A stretch of DNA of 40,157 nt from Chloroflexota bacterium (GTDB lineage: Bacteria > Chloroflexota > Limnocylindria > P2-11E), in NCBI GenBank assembly GCA_005889295.1, contig VBEY01000238.1, forward strand, positions 1 to 40,157, read 5' to 3'. This document shows positions 1 to 7,962 of the stretch, one piece after another. A program made the position numbers and the translations under genes. The notes under the pieces were generated by a model. That model ran no database searches, was not told the origin of the DNA, and saw nothing but the letters and a program-made list of their open reading frames with translations. Within the stretch, counting starts at the first letter, position 1. Every line of letters starts with the position of its first letter.

Positions 1-470
1 TGCGCCTCGACGCCCGCGCGGATCGCCTCCTCGAGCTTGTGGGGATGGGCCGACCCGATGAGGACCGGCAGCCCTTTGCGTAGCCGCAGCTGCACGCCCT
101 CGTTGCCGCTTGTCACGTAGGCCCAGCCCTTCGGGCCGAGGCGAACGCCCCAACCGCCGTACTCCAGGAGCGGGTTGTAGCGACGGACCTCGAGGCCGAC
201 GATGTCGTCGAACGCGATCCGGCGAGCCGGCCACACGTACCTGAACGCGATCATCACGCCTACGTCCGTGACATCGACGTCGAGGTGCGAGAGCGACAAG
301 AGCACCGCCACGACCAGGACGACGAGCGGCCCAACGACCACCAGCCAAACCTCGGCGGGCCGCCCCGCGACCACCTCGACAACCGTAACGACCGCGACGA
401 CGACGATGGCCGCGACGAGCACCCCGAGGATCCCACCGTGAAAGTGCTGCTCCTCGTGGTACGGGCTCAC
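1..470 (-). CDS. Membrane protein with PH-like domain (C-terminus cut by window edge)
   Basis: A reading frame runs from a GTG at 470 off the left edge of the window. The GTG shares four bases (GTGA) with the stop of the upstream crotonase gene, which supports this start and translational coupling. The visible 156 residues show a short His/Glu-rich N-terminus, two hydrophobic segments (about residues 14-34 and 41-60) separated by a short basic/proline loop, then a soluble beta-rich part. That part contains a motif resembling bacterial PH-type domains (ADDIVGLEVRRYNPLLEYG-like; the sequence reads FDDIVGLEVRRYNPLLEYGG) and a Gly-Trp-Gly segment. The arrangement of two membrane helices plus a small PH-like domain fits a family of uncharacterised bacterial membrane proteins. 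No catalytic motif is visible and the function is unknown. It is the last visible gene of the minus-strand cluster that begins with lemA. Confidence 0.7.
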   Translation of the reverse strand, partial: MSPYHEEQHFHGGILGVLVAAIVVVAVVTVVEVVAGRPAEVWLVVVGPLVVLVVAVLLSLSHLDVDVTDVGVMIAFRYVWPARRIAFDDIVGLEVRRYNPLLEYGGWGVRLGPKGWAYVTSGNEGVQLRLRKGLPVLIGSAHPHKLEEAIRAGVEA

Positions 471-1243
471 CGCCCCTTCCACACCGGCTTGCGCCGTTCG
501 AGGAATGCGGCGACTCCCTCGCGGAAATCGGCGCTCGTGTAGCAGAGCGCGACCAGGTCCGAGGCCTCGTCCGGCATCATGCGCGAGCGGATTCGGCGGA
601 CCATCTCTTTCGTCGCGTGGAGGGTGAGTGGTGCGTACGACGTGAGCTCGGCGACGAGCTCGCCGACGCGGGGTTCGAGGGCTTCCTCGCCGGCCACGAC
701 CTCCGAGACGAGCCCGATCGCGCGCGCCTCCTGCGCGTCGATGAGCCGCGCCGTGAGCACGAGCTCCTTCACCCGTCCGAGGCCCACGAGCGCCGCCAGC
801 CGCACGAGGTTCGCCGCGGAGAAGCAGTTTCCAAGCGTGCGGGCGACCGGGACTCCGAATCGCGCGGAGGGGGCCGCAACACGAAGGTCGCAGGCCGCGG
901 CGATCGCGAGGCCGCCGCCCACAACCGGGCCGCGCAGCGCCGCGATCGTCGGGACGCGAACGGCTTCGATCGCGCCGAGCCACGCGTCCATGCGGCGCTC
1001 GTAGTCCAGGGCCTGGGAGGCTTCTTTAAAATCCACGAACTGCGCGATGTCCGTGCCGGCCACGAACGCCTCGCTCGAGCCCGCCAGCACGACCGCCTTT
1101 ACCGTGGCGTCGCCGTTCGCGTCCCGGCAGACCGCGGCGATCCGGTCGTACATCGCGAAGGTCAACGCGTTCCGCGCGGCGGGGCGATCGACGTGGATCC
1201 AGAGAGCGGCCCCACGGCGTTCGGTGCGGATCTCCTCGCTCAT
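467..1243 (-). CDS. Crotonase-fold (enoyl-CoA hydratase/isomerase family) protein lacking both catalytic Glu
   Basis: This 258-residue protein has the normal crotonase length. The ATG at 1243 overlaps the CoA-transferase stop (ATGA). The oxyanion-hole strand is present (AFVAGTDIAQF, the family's AFxAGxDI), as is the core VGGGLAIAAACDLRVA, which forms the second half of the CoA pocket. However, the two glutamates used by classical enoyl-CoA hydratase are not there: the GGGxE position reads GGGLA and the FGxPE position reads FGVPV. Hydration of 2-enoyl-CoA by the standard mechanism is therefore unlikely. Other crotonase chemistries that need only the oxyanion hole, or a non-catalytic CoA-binding role, are possible. 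Its partner is a family III CoA-transferase, a pairing also seen in carnitine-type pathways (CaiB with CaiD), so it may act on the CoA thioester which that enzyme makes. The fold is certain; the reaction is unknown. Confidence 0.85.
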   Translation of the reverse strand: MSEEIRTERRGAALWIHVDRPAARNALTFAMYDRIAAVCRDANGDATVKAVVLAGSSEAFVAGTDIAQFVDFKEASQALDYERRMDAWLGAIEAVRVPTIAALRGPVVGGGLAIAAACDLRVAAPSARFGVPVARTLGNCFSAANLVRLAALVGLGRVKELVLTARLIDAQEARAIGLVSEVVAGEEALEPRVGELVAELTSYAPLTLHATKEMVRRIRSRMMPDEASDLVALCYTSADFREGVAAFLERRKPVWKGR

Positions 1244-2439
1244 GCCCGCGCGATGATGCCTTCGCTGGCGAGCCGATCGATGTCGTCGTCGCTGCACCCG
1301 ATCTCGCGCAGCACCTCCGCGCTGTGCTCGCCGAGGAGCGGACCCGCGCGTCGGTGCCGCACCGGGGTCCGTTCCAGACGAAGGGGCGAGCCGAGACCAC
1401 GCAGCGCGCCGAGGACCGGGTGCTCGAGGTCGATGAAGAACTTCCGCGCGAGGAGGTGCGGGTCCTCGAAGACATTGCCGTAATCCGCGATCTCGCCACA
1501 GGGAACGCCGGCGTCTCGCAGGAGCGCCAGCCAGTGCGCGGCGGGCCTGGTGCGAGTCACCTGCTCGATCGCCGCGACGAGCTCCGCGCGGTGATGGCGC
1601 CGCGCGTTCGCGTCCCCGTAGCGCGAGTCGGACTCGAGGGCGCCGAGCCCGAGAACGCGACAGAAGGCCGTCCAGTTCGGGGGTGTCGTCGCGCCGACGA
1701 TGAAGTGCCGGTCGGACGCGGCGACCGCCTGGTACGGCGCGACGAGTTTGTGCGCGGACCCGGCGGCCCGTGGGACCTCGCCGCTTCCGAAGTACATGCC
1801 GGCCTCCCAGACGGCGAGCGACACCGCGGACTCGAACATCGAAATGTCCACGAACTGCCCGCGACCGTCGCGGTCGCGGGCGCGGAGCGTCGCGAGTGTG
1901 GCGATGGTCGCGTACAGCGCGGCGGTGAGGTCCGCGATGGACACGCCAACCTTCACCGGCGCGCCGCCCTCCTCGCCGGTGATGCTCATGAGCCCGCTCT
2001 GCCCCTGGACGATGATGTCGAGGGCCGGCCGCGCGGCGTACGGACCGTCGAGGCCCCAACCGGTGACCGCCACGTAGATGAGCCGGGGATTGCTGTCGAG
2101 GAGCGAACGGGGCTCCAGGCCCAGGTCCTCCATTGTTCCCGGACGGAGGTTCTCGACGATCACGTCGGCCTCCTTTGCGAGCCGCCGGAACACCGCCCGG
2201 CCCTCTTCGCGCTTCAGGTCGATGGCGAGGCCGCGTTTGTTCCGGTTGAGGCGCGCGAAGTTGCCGCTCTCGCCCGAGGCGAGCGGCTCGAGGAGGCGAG
2301 CGAAGTCGCCCGCCCGCGGGTGCTCGACTTTCACGACGTCCGCGCCCAGGTCGGCAAGCTGCATCCCGCAGAACGGACCCGCCATGTAGTTGCCGATCTC
2401 GAGGACGCGGATGCCCAAAAGTGGCGGGGCGCCTAGCAC
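1240..2439 (-). CDS. Family III (CaiB/BaiF) acyl-CoA transferase
   Basis: The protein is 399 residues from a GTG at 2439, the usual size for formyl-CoA transferase-like enzymes. It moves CoA between carboxylic acids in the cytoplasm. The N-terminus has the family hallmark GIRVLEIGNYMAGPFCG followed by LADLGADVVKVEHP and the NRNKRGLAIDLK segment. The aspartate of GVSIADLTA (about residue 170) corresponds to the catalytic Asp that forms the aspartyl-CoA anhydride. The DGRGQFVDISMFES strand and a C-terminal GVPCGEI complete the fold. The start overlaps the last codons of the upstream propeller gene, and its stop overlaps the crotonase start, so the genes are probably co-translated. The substrate cannot be read from the sequence. 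A TTG at codon 8 is an alternative start, but the GTG keeps the family N-terminus and the overlap. Confidence 0.92.
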   Translation of the reverse strand: MLGAPPLLGIRVLEIGNYMAGPFCGMQLADLGADVVKVEHPRAGDFARLLEPLASGESGNFARLNRNKRGLAIDLKREEGRAVFRRLAKEADVIVENLRPGTMEDLGLEPRSLLDSNPRLIYVAVTGWGLDGPYAARPALDIIVQGQSGLMSITGEEGGAPVKVGVSIADLTAALYATIATLATLRARDRDGRGQFVDISMFESAVSLAVWEAGMYFGSGEVPRAAGSAHKLVAPYQAVAASDRHFIVGATTPPNWTAFCRVLGLGALESDSRYGDANARRHHRAELVAAIEQVTRTRPAAHWLALLRDAGVPCGEIADYGNVFEDPHLLARKFFIDLEHPVLGALRGLGSPLRLERTPVRHRRAGPLLGEHSAEVLREIGCSDDDIDRLASEGIIARA

Positions 2440-3383
2440 GTGCCCCAGCGGTCGAGCACCCGGTCGCCGCTCCGCCGCCAGACGCCGGCGTGCAGACCCT
2501 CCGATCCGACGAACCACACCTCGACGCCGCGCGAGAACACCCCCGTGACCGTGCACGACGTTTCGAGGTCGACGCGGGTCACATCGCCTCCGGTCACCTT
2601 CAGGACGACACCGTTGTCTCCGGTGATGTAGGTGGCACCGGCGGCGCGGACCGACGCGCGCAACGGGGTCTTCACTCCGCTCTCGAGCGCGCGCCATGCG
2701 CCGTCGAAGCGAAGCAGGACGCCGTCGTCGCCAGCCGCGATCGCGTCGGTCGGAGACGCGCCTGCCACCGTACGCAGTGTGGCGGTCGTGCCGGTTTCGA
2801 TCTGACGCCAGCCCGCTGGCTCGAGGCTGTACGCGACGCCTCCCGATCCGACGGCCCAGGCCGAGGTTCCGGTGAACGCCGCGACCCCGAAAAGATCTTC
2901 TGTGATGCCCTGCGCGTAAACATCCCATCCCGCCGCGCTCTCGCGCTGCACGGTCCCCTTCTCACCAACGACCAACGCGCCGTCCGGAAGGAGCGAAATG
3001 CCGTTGAGATCGGCGATGCCGAGGTCCTCGGCGCGAATTGTCTTCGCCACCGCATCGATGATGAGGACGCGACCCGCCCCGCCGACCGCGAGGACGGTGT
3101 CACGGGTGCACGCCGCATAGACAAGCGACCGGAGCGTGGTGTCGACGAGCTGCCAGCGCTGCCCATCGAAGCGGCCGATGCCGCCACCGTTCGAGACCAC
3201 GAAGACGTCGTCGAGCGTCGCACAGCCCGAGGAGAGCGGCTGTTGAAAGACGGCCGGTCCGGTGTCCGGCTCCGGCGTCGCCGTCCGGCGTGGCGTCGCC
3301 GAGGGCGATGGGAGGACCGGCGTCGGTCGCGTGACAATGCCGACAGCCGCGCCCGCGCCGACCGCGACGACGAGCATGACCAC
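2433..3383 (-). CDS. Membrane-anchored beta-propeller-like protein of unknown function
   Basis: From the GTG at 3383 the product has 316 residues. A hydrophobic N-terminal segment (first 18 residues) is followed by a Pro/Thr/Ser-rich linker (about 20-45). The rest is a repeat-rich beta domain with recurring blade-like units (GGGIGRFDGQRWQLVD, GEKGTVQRESAAGWDVY, GSGGVAYSLEPAGWRQI, GDDGVLLRFDGAWRALES). These resemble the six- or seven-bladed propellers of YCF48/WD40-type proteins, and the domain would sit outside the cytoplasmic membrane. No enzyme motif is seen. The start is uncertain. In frame at 3431 a CTG overlaps the M48 stop as CTGA, which would add 16 residues including an Arg before the hydrophobic stretch and so make a better signal anchor. 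It lies between the M48 protease and the CoA-transferase and may belong functionally with LemA/M48 rather than with the CoA enzymes. Confidence 0.75.
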   Translation of the reverse strand: MVMLVVAVGAGAAVGIVTRPTPVLPSPSATPRRTATPEPDTGPAVFQQPLSSGCATLDDVFVVSNGGGIGRFDGQRWQLVDTTLRSLVYAACTRDTVLAVGGAGRVLIIDAVAKTIRAEDLGIADLNGISLLPDGALVVGEKGTVQRESAAGWDVYAQGITEDLFGVAAFTGTSAWAVGSGGVAYSLEPAGWRQIETGTTATLRTVAGASPTDAIAAGDDGVLLRFDGAWRALESGVKTPLRASVRAAGATYITGDNGVVLKVTGGDVTRVDLETSCTVTGVFSRGVEVWFVGSEGLHAGVWRRSGDRVLDRWGTC

Positions 3384-3427
3384 GGCAGCCGCGAGGGCCG
3401 TGCTCGTGCGGAGCGCTCCGATTGGAA

Positions 3428-4354
3428 TCAGTCCATGGCCTCGAGTCTCTTTATGCGCTCCTCGATAGGCGGATGGGTGTCGAAGAGGTGGTCAAAGAAC
3501 GCTGGGGCGTCCTTCAAAGGATTGGCGATGTAAAGGGCTGCGGTCGCCTTGTTCGCCACCTCGAGCGGCTCCTTGTCTGCCGCGATCTTGCGGAGCGCGG
3601 ACGCGAGGCCCGGCGGGTAACGGGTGAGGAGCGCGCCGGACGCGTCGGCGAGGTACTCGCGCTGCCGCGACACGGCGAGCTGGATGAGCGTCGCGATGAT
3701 CGGCGTCAGTACAGCGAGCGCTATCGCGATGACCGCGATGATCGCGCCCCCGCCCCCACGATCACGATCGCGTCCGCGGCCCCAGAACATCGACCGCCAC
3801 ATCCAGTCGGCGAGGAGCGCGACCGTGCCGACGAGAACGACGACGAGGACCATCACCCGGATATCGCGGTTGCCGACGTGCGACAGCTCGTGCGCGATCA
3901 CCCCCTCGAGCTCCGTTCGATCGAGCTTGTCGAGGAGGCCGCGCGTCACCGCGATCGACGCGTGCTGCGGATCGCGCCCGGTCGCGAACGCGTTCGGGGC
4001 CGAATCGTCGATCACATAGATCTTCGGTGCTGGGATCCCGAGCCCGATGGCCAGCGTCTCCACGATGTTGCGAAGCTGCGGCTCCTCGCTCGGACCGAGC
4101 TCGCGGGCCTGACTCTGCGCGAGGATCAGCTTGTCGCCGGCGAAGTAGGACGCGAGCGCGCCACCGATCGAGAGGGCGAACGCGAACGGCAGCGCCGCGA
4201 TACCGCCTCCCGGTGCGAAGTACTCGCCGACGAAGTAGGCGAGCACCGCGACCAGGCCGGTGAAGACAGCGATCAGCAGCAGCGTGCGCCAGCGGTTCGC
4301 CGCGGCCGCTTCATAGATCGAGAGTCGCGCTGGTGTCGGGTCTGCGGTCACCAA
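3428..4354 (-). CDS. M48 family zinc metalloprotease, HtpX-like
   Basis: This 308-residue integral membrane protease has two N-terminal hydrophobic helices (about 23-43 and 52-72). The catalytic zinc-binding HELSH lies at about 155-159, preceded by the HtpX-type segment NAFATGRDPQHASIAVTRGL. Two more hydrophobic stretches flank a Gly/Arg/Asp-rich loop, and a C-terminal REYLADASGALLTRYP carries the third zinc ligand Glu. The ending DTHPPIEERIKRLEAM is typical of HtpX. The family degrades misfolded membrane proteins at the cytoplasmic face. The gene starts at TTG 4354 (a GTG is the next codon), 20 bases after lemA. LemA/M48 pairing is common in bacteria, so the two probably act together in envelope quality control. 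Confidence 0.93.
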   Translation of the reverse strand: MVTADPTPARLSIYEAAAANRWRTLLLIAVFTGLVAVLAYFVGEYFAPGGGIAALPFAFALSIGGALASYFAGDKLILAQSQARELGPSEEPQLRNIVETLAIGLGIPAPKIYVIDDSAPNAFATGRDPQHASIAVTRGLLDKLDRTELEGVIAHELSHVGNRDIRVMVLVVVLVGTVALLADWMWRSMFWGRGRDRDRGGGGAIIAVIAIALAVLTPIIATLIQLAVSRQREYLADASGALLTRYPPGLASALRKIAADKEPLEVANKATAALYIANPLKDAPAFFDHLFDTHPPIEERIKRLEAMD

Positions 4355-4374
4355 CTCAAAAGGCTAGAGCTTCG

Positions 4375-4935
4375 CTAGAACTTCACCTGCGGCGTCTCGC
4401 GCTCGGCCGCATCGGCGAGCTCGAAGTATTGCTCCGGCTTGAAGCCGAACATGCCGGCGAAGACGTTCGTCGGGAAGGTCTGCAGCGAGGTGTTGTAGTC
4501 GCGCACGTTGCCGTTGTAGAAGCGGCGCGCGAACGCGATCTTGTCCTCGGTCGCGGTCAGGTTCTCGGAGAGATCCTTGAACTCCTGCACGGCCTGCAGC
4601 TGTGGGTAGTTCTCCGCGACCGCGAAGACCGAGCGCAGCGCGGTGGTCAGCATGTTCTCGGCCTGAGCGCGCTCCGCAGGAGACGCCGACGCGCCGGCCG
4701 CGACCGCCGCGGCGCGAGCCTCGGTCACCTTCTGAAAAACCGTGGACTCGTGCGTGGCGTAGCCCTTGACGGTCTCGACGAGGTTCGGGATGAGGTCGTG
4801 ACGCCGCTTCAGCTGGACATCGATGTCTGCCCAGGCCTCCTTCACGCGCTGTCGCAGCGTGATGAGGCGGTTGTAGGTGCCGATGAAGAAGAGGGCGAGC
4901 GCGGCGACGATAACGAGAACGACGACGATCTCCAC
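4375..4935 (-). CDS. lemA: LemA family protein
   Basis: The protein is 186 residues, the family's usual length. A single N-terminal transmembrane segment (about residues 2-19) is followed by the LemA core with NRLITLRQRVKEAWADIDVQ and KRRHDLIPNLVETVKGYA, then long helices and the terminal FGFKPEQYFE typical of the family. The start is a GTG at 4935 with a strong ribosome site (GGGGAGGG) just upstream. LemA proteins have an extracytoplasmic helical bundle; their biochemical role is not settled, but they occur beside HtpX/M48 proteases, as here. It is the first gene of the minus-strand cluster, 75 bases downstream of tkt, from which a hairpin separates it. Confidence 0.95.
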   Translation of the reverse strand: MEIVVVLVIVAALALFFIGTYNRLITLRQRVKEAWADIDVQLKRRHDLIPNLVETVKGYATHESTVFQKVTEARAAAVAAGASASPAERAQAENMLTTALRSVFAVAENYPQLQAVQEFKDLSENLTATEDKIAFARRFYNGNVRDYNTSLQTFPTNVFAGMFGFKPEQYFELADAAERETPQVKF

Positions 4936-4980
4936 GAACCCTCCCCTGGGACCCCTGCCCTGCGCCGAGGCTAGCAGAAG

Positions 4981-4999
4981 GCGGCGCGTCGGGCGCCGC
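4981..4999 (-). terminator. Putative tkt terminator hairpin
   Basis: A perfect 7-bp stem (GCGGCGC / GCGCCGC) with a 5-base loop lies 11 bases after the tkt stop. On the minus strand it is followed by the moderately T-rich CTTCTGCT. It sits between tkt and lemA and would reduce read-through, although the T tract is weak. Confidence 0.5.
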
Positions 5000-5010
5000 G
5001 ATGGGGATCG

Positions 5011-6873
5011 CTAGCCGAGGAGTGCCTTCACCGCGCGGACGATGTGGACCGTGCTGAGGCCGGCGTCGTCCAGCATCTCGGCCGGTTTCCCGGAGCCCGG
5101 CATCTTGCGTACCGCGAGGTGCTTGTAGCGCAGGTCGCGGAACCCGCGCTCGGCGAGCGCGGCGAGAACGGCGTCTCCGATCCCTCCCTCGGCCCAGTGA
5201 TCCTCCACCACGACGACACGGCCGCCCGTCGCGCGCGCCGCATCGGCAAGCGTGTCGCCGTCGATGGGTTTCACCGTGTAGAGGTCGATGACCCGCACCG
5301 GGATGTCCTCATGGGCGAGCACGTCGACCGCTTTCAGGGCTTCGTGAAGGGTGATGCCGGCGGCGACGATCGTCGCACGATCCTTGTTCGAGCCACCGCG
5401 CACGACCTTGCTGCCGCCAATCGGAAAGCTCTCGCCCTTGTCGTAGATGATCGGCGTCTTCTCTCGCGTCGTCCGGAGATAGGTGATCCCGTCGCGATCG
5501 GCCATCTGCGCGACGAGCTTCGCGGTCTGATTCCCGTCGGATGGGTAGAGCACGGTGCTTCCGTGGACCGCGCGCATCATCGCGAGGTCCTCGAGGCCCA
5601 TCTGCGAGGGGCCGTCCTCGCCGATCGAGACACCCGCGTGCGAGCCAGCGAGGCGGATCTGCGCGCGCGAGATCGCGGCCATGCGGATGAAGTCGTAGGC
5701 GCGCGTGAAGAAGGCTGCAAAGGTCGAGGCGAACGGGACCAGATCCACGACCTGCATGCCGACCGCGGCCGCGACCATCTGCTGTTCGGCGATGTACATC
5801 TCGAAGAACCGTTCGGGCGCCGTCTTCTTGAAGTCCTCGGCGTGCGTCGAGTTCGAGACCTCGGCATCCAGCACGACCACGTCCTTGCGCGCGGCACCGA
5901 GCGCGGCCAGCGCCTCGCCGTACGCCTTTCGGGTCGCGATCGGCTCGGTGTAGGTCCGTAGGGCGAGCGATCCGGTGCGCTGCATCGAGGGCCGCTCCCA
6001 CCGCTCGGGCTTCGCGACAGGGAACGTGCGCGAGCGCGTCTCGCCGCCGAGCTCGGCGATGGCCTGCTTCGCCTGGTCGGGATCGAGGGCTTTGCCATGC
6101 CAGCCTTCCTTGTTCTCGATGAACGAGACGCCCTTCCCCTTCACGGTGCGGGCAAGCACCGCGGTCGGCCGTTCGGCCGCGCGAGCGCGCGCGTAGGCGT
6201 CGTCGATTTCGGCGAGATCATGGCCGTCGATGACGATCGGGTCGATGCCAAAGGCGCGGACCCGCGCGGCATAGGCGCCCATGTCCCATTCGAGCTCGGT
6301 GGGGCCGCGCTGACCCAGCCGATTCACGTCGACGATCGCCGTGAGATTCGAAAGCCCTTCGTGACCGGCGTGATCGAAGGCCTCCCAGACCGAGCCCTCA
6401 GCAGTCTCGCTGTCGCCGACGAGAACCCACACGTGGTAGGGCGCGTCGAGGGGGCGCTTTCCAGCGAGTGCGATGCCGACGCCGATGGGGAGGCCTTGAC
6501 CGAGCGACCCCGTGGCTACGTCCACCCACGGGAGGATCGGCGTGGGGTGTCCCTCGAGGCGGCTTCCGAGCTTCCGGAACGTCATCAGCTCGTCGTCGTT
6601 GATCGCGCCCGCCGCTTTGAACATCGCGTAGACAAGCGGCGACGCGTGGCCTTTCGAAAAGATCAAGTGATCGTTGGCTGGGTTGTCCGGCTGCCCAAAG
6701 TCGTACCGGAGATGTCCCGCCAGGAGGACCGCGATGAGGTCCGCGGCCGAGAGCGAGGAGGTCGGGTGCCCGGATGCCGCCGCGGTGGAGCAGCGAATGC
6801 TGTCGATGCGAAGCTGTCGGGCTAACTCGCGGTACAGGTCGAGTTTGGTGCCGGTTTCGGCCACGGTGGCCAC
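5011..6873 (-). CDS. tkt: Transketolase
   Basis: A 620-residue single-chain thiamine-diphosphate enzyme of the non-oxidative pentose phosphate and Calvin-type pathways. It transfers two-carbon ketol units between sugar phosphates. The N-terminal domain has ASGHPTSSLSAADLIAVL and the substrate/TPP-binding HLIFSKGHASP. The TPP-Mg motif starts at GDSETAEG (about 153-160; Ser replaces the common Gly) and ends at IVDVNRLG. The pyrimidine-binding domain contains the conserved MYIAEQQMVAAAVGM with its catalytic-type Glu, and GEDGPSQMGLEDLAMMRA. A C-terminal transketolase domain follows. The start is a GTG at 6873. The gene is divergent from gnd-zwf-opcA with only 92 bases between, so both arms of the pentose phosphate pathway probably share a control region. 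Confidence 0.97.
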   Translation of the reverse strand: MATVAETGTKLDLYRELARQLRIDSIRCSTAAASGHPTSSLSAADLIAVLLAGHLRYDFGQPDNPANDHLIFSKGHASPLVYAMFKAAGAINDDELMTFRKLGSRLEGHPTPILPWVDVATGSLGQGLPIGVGIALAGKRPLDAPYHVWVLVGDSETAEGSVWEAFDHAGHEGLSNLTAIVDVNRLGQRGPTELEWDMGAYAARVRAFGIDPIVIDGHDLAEIDDAYARARAAERPTAVLARTVKGKGVSFIENKEGWHGKALDPDQAKQAIAELGGETRSRTFPVAKPERWERPSMQRTGSLALRTYTEPIATRKAYGEALAALGAARKDVVVLDAEVSNSTHAEDFKKTAPERFFEMYIAEQQMVAAAVGMQVVDLVPFASTFAAFFTRAYDFIRMAAISRAQIRLAGSHAGVSIGEDGPSQMGLEDLAMMRAVHGSTVLYPSDGNQTAKLVAQMADRDGITYLRTTREKTPIIYDKGESFPIGGSKVVRGGSNKDRATIVAAGITLHEALKAVDVLAHEDIPVRVIDLYTVKPIDGDTLADAARATGGRVVVVEDHWAEGGIGDAVLAALAERGFRDLRYKHLAVRKMPGSGKPAEMLDDAGLSTVHIVRAVKALLG

Positions 6874-6965
6874 GCGATAACCCTAACGCACAATGCTCAC
6901 GTCGACGCGTGCCATGAACGCGGACCAAAATCCGCCCGAAGGGCGATAGAAGAGGCGCGAAGCGA

Positions 6966-7865
6966 GTGGAGATCGGCCTTTATGGACTCGGGCGCATGGG
7001 CGGAAACATGGTCACGCGACTCGCGCGCGGCGGGCATCGCGTGATCGCCGGGAACCGTAGCCCCGAGCCGGTACAGGAAGCGTCGAAACACGGCGCGGTA
7101 CCGTCGACCTCGGTCGAGGACATGGTCAAGAAGATGAAGCCGCCTCGCGTGCTCTGGGCCATGGTCCCAGCAGGCGATGTCACCGACCACACGCTCGATG
7201 AGTTCGCCCGTTTCGCTTCGCGGGGCGATGTGCTCGTCGATGGCGGCAACAGCTACTTCCGCGATTCGATGCGGCGCGCGGACAAATACTCCGCGATGGG
7301 GTTCCGGTTCATGGACGTCGGCGTGTCCGGGGGAATCTGGGGGCTCGAGAACGGCTACTGCATGATGGTCGGCGGACCCGCGGACGCGGTCGCGATCGCC
7401 AAGCCCGCGCTCGACACGCTCGCGCCTCCGAATGGTTGGGCCCACTTCGGAAAGAACGGCGCCGGCCACTTCGTGAAGATGGTCCACAACGGGATCGAGT
7501 ACGGAATGATGCAGGCGTACGGTGAGGGGTTCGAGCTCCTGCATGCGAGCGAGTTCGCGCTCGACCTCCGCAAGGTCTCCACGGTCTGGCTTCAGGGGAG
7601 CGTCGTGCGCTCGTGGCTGCTCGAGCTTGCCGAACGCGCCTTTGAGCAGGAGGGCAGCGACCTGAAGAACATCAAGGGCTGGGTGGAGGATTCCGGTGAA
7701 GGCCGCTGGACCGTCCTCGAGGCCGTGACCCACGGCGTGCCCATGACCGCCATCGCTCACTCGCTCTTCGCGCGCTTCGTGTCGCGACAGGAAGACAGTT
7801 ACGCGATGAAGGTGGCGGCCGCGCTCCGGAATCAGTTCGGCGGTCACTCCCTGAAGAAAGATTGA
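6966..7865 (+). CDS. gnd: 6-phosphogluconate dehydrogenase, decarboxylating (short form)
   Basis: At 299 residues this is the short GndA-like class of 6-phosphogluconate dehydrogenase, which yields ribulose-5-phosphate, CO2 and reduced cofactor. The Rossmann motif GLYGLGRMGGNM opens the protein. VLVDGGNSYFRDS and the VGVSGGIWGLENGYCMMVGG segment bind substrate, and the catalytic Lys is in GHFVKMVHNGIEYGMMQ. After the second strand the sequence reads AGNRSPEPV; Asn-Arg at this place resembles NADP-dependent enzymes rather than the Asp found in NAD-dependent forms, so NADP use is inferred. The start is a GTG at 6966, preceded by AGAGG about 13 bases upstream. It is the first gene of a gnd-zwf-opcA run; the 97-base gap to zwf contains two short GC hairpins. 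Confidence 0.95.
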   Translation: MEIGLYGLGRMGGNMVTRLARGGHRVIAGNRSPEPVQEASKHGAVPSTSVEDMVKKMKPPRVLWAMVPAGDVTDHTLDEFARFASRGDVLVDGGNSYFRDSMRRADKYSAMGFRFMDVGVSGGIWGLENGYCMMVGGPADAVAIAKPALDTLAPPNGWAHFGKNGAGHFVKMVHNGIEYGMMQAYGEGFELLHASEFALDLRKVSTVWLQGSVVRSWLLELAERAFEQEGSDLKNIKGWVEDSGEGRWTVLEAVTHGVPMTAIAHSLFARFVSRQEDSYAMKVAAALRNQFGGHSLKKD

Positions 7866-7962
7866 GGCCGAGCGAGGAGTGGCTCCGCCACGACGCGCGA
7901 GTCGACCAGCCTTGAGCGAGTCTCCGGCGCGCAGCGCCGAGATTGAGAAGGAATAAGAGAAG

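Noticed and set aside
467-2059. Long 530-codon frame reaching upstream from the crotonase
   Set aside because: The part before 1243 is Arg-rich and overlaps the true CoA-transferase; only 467-1243 is real.
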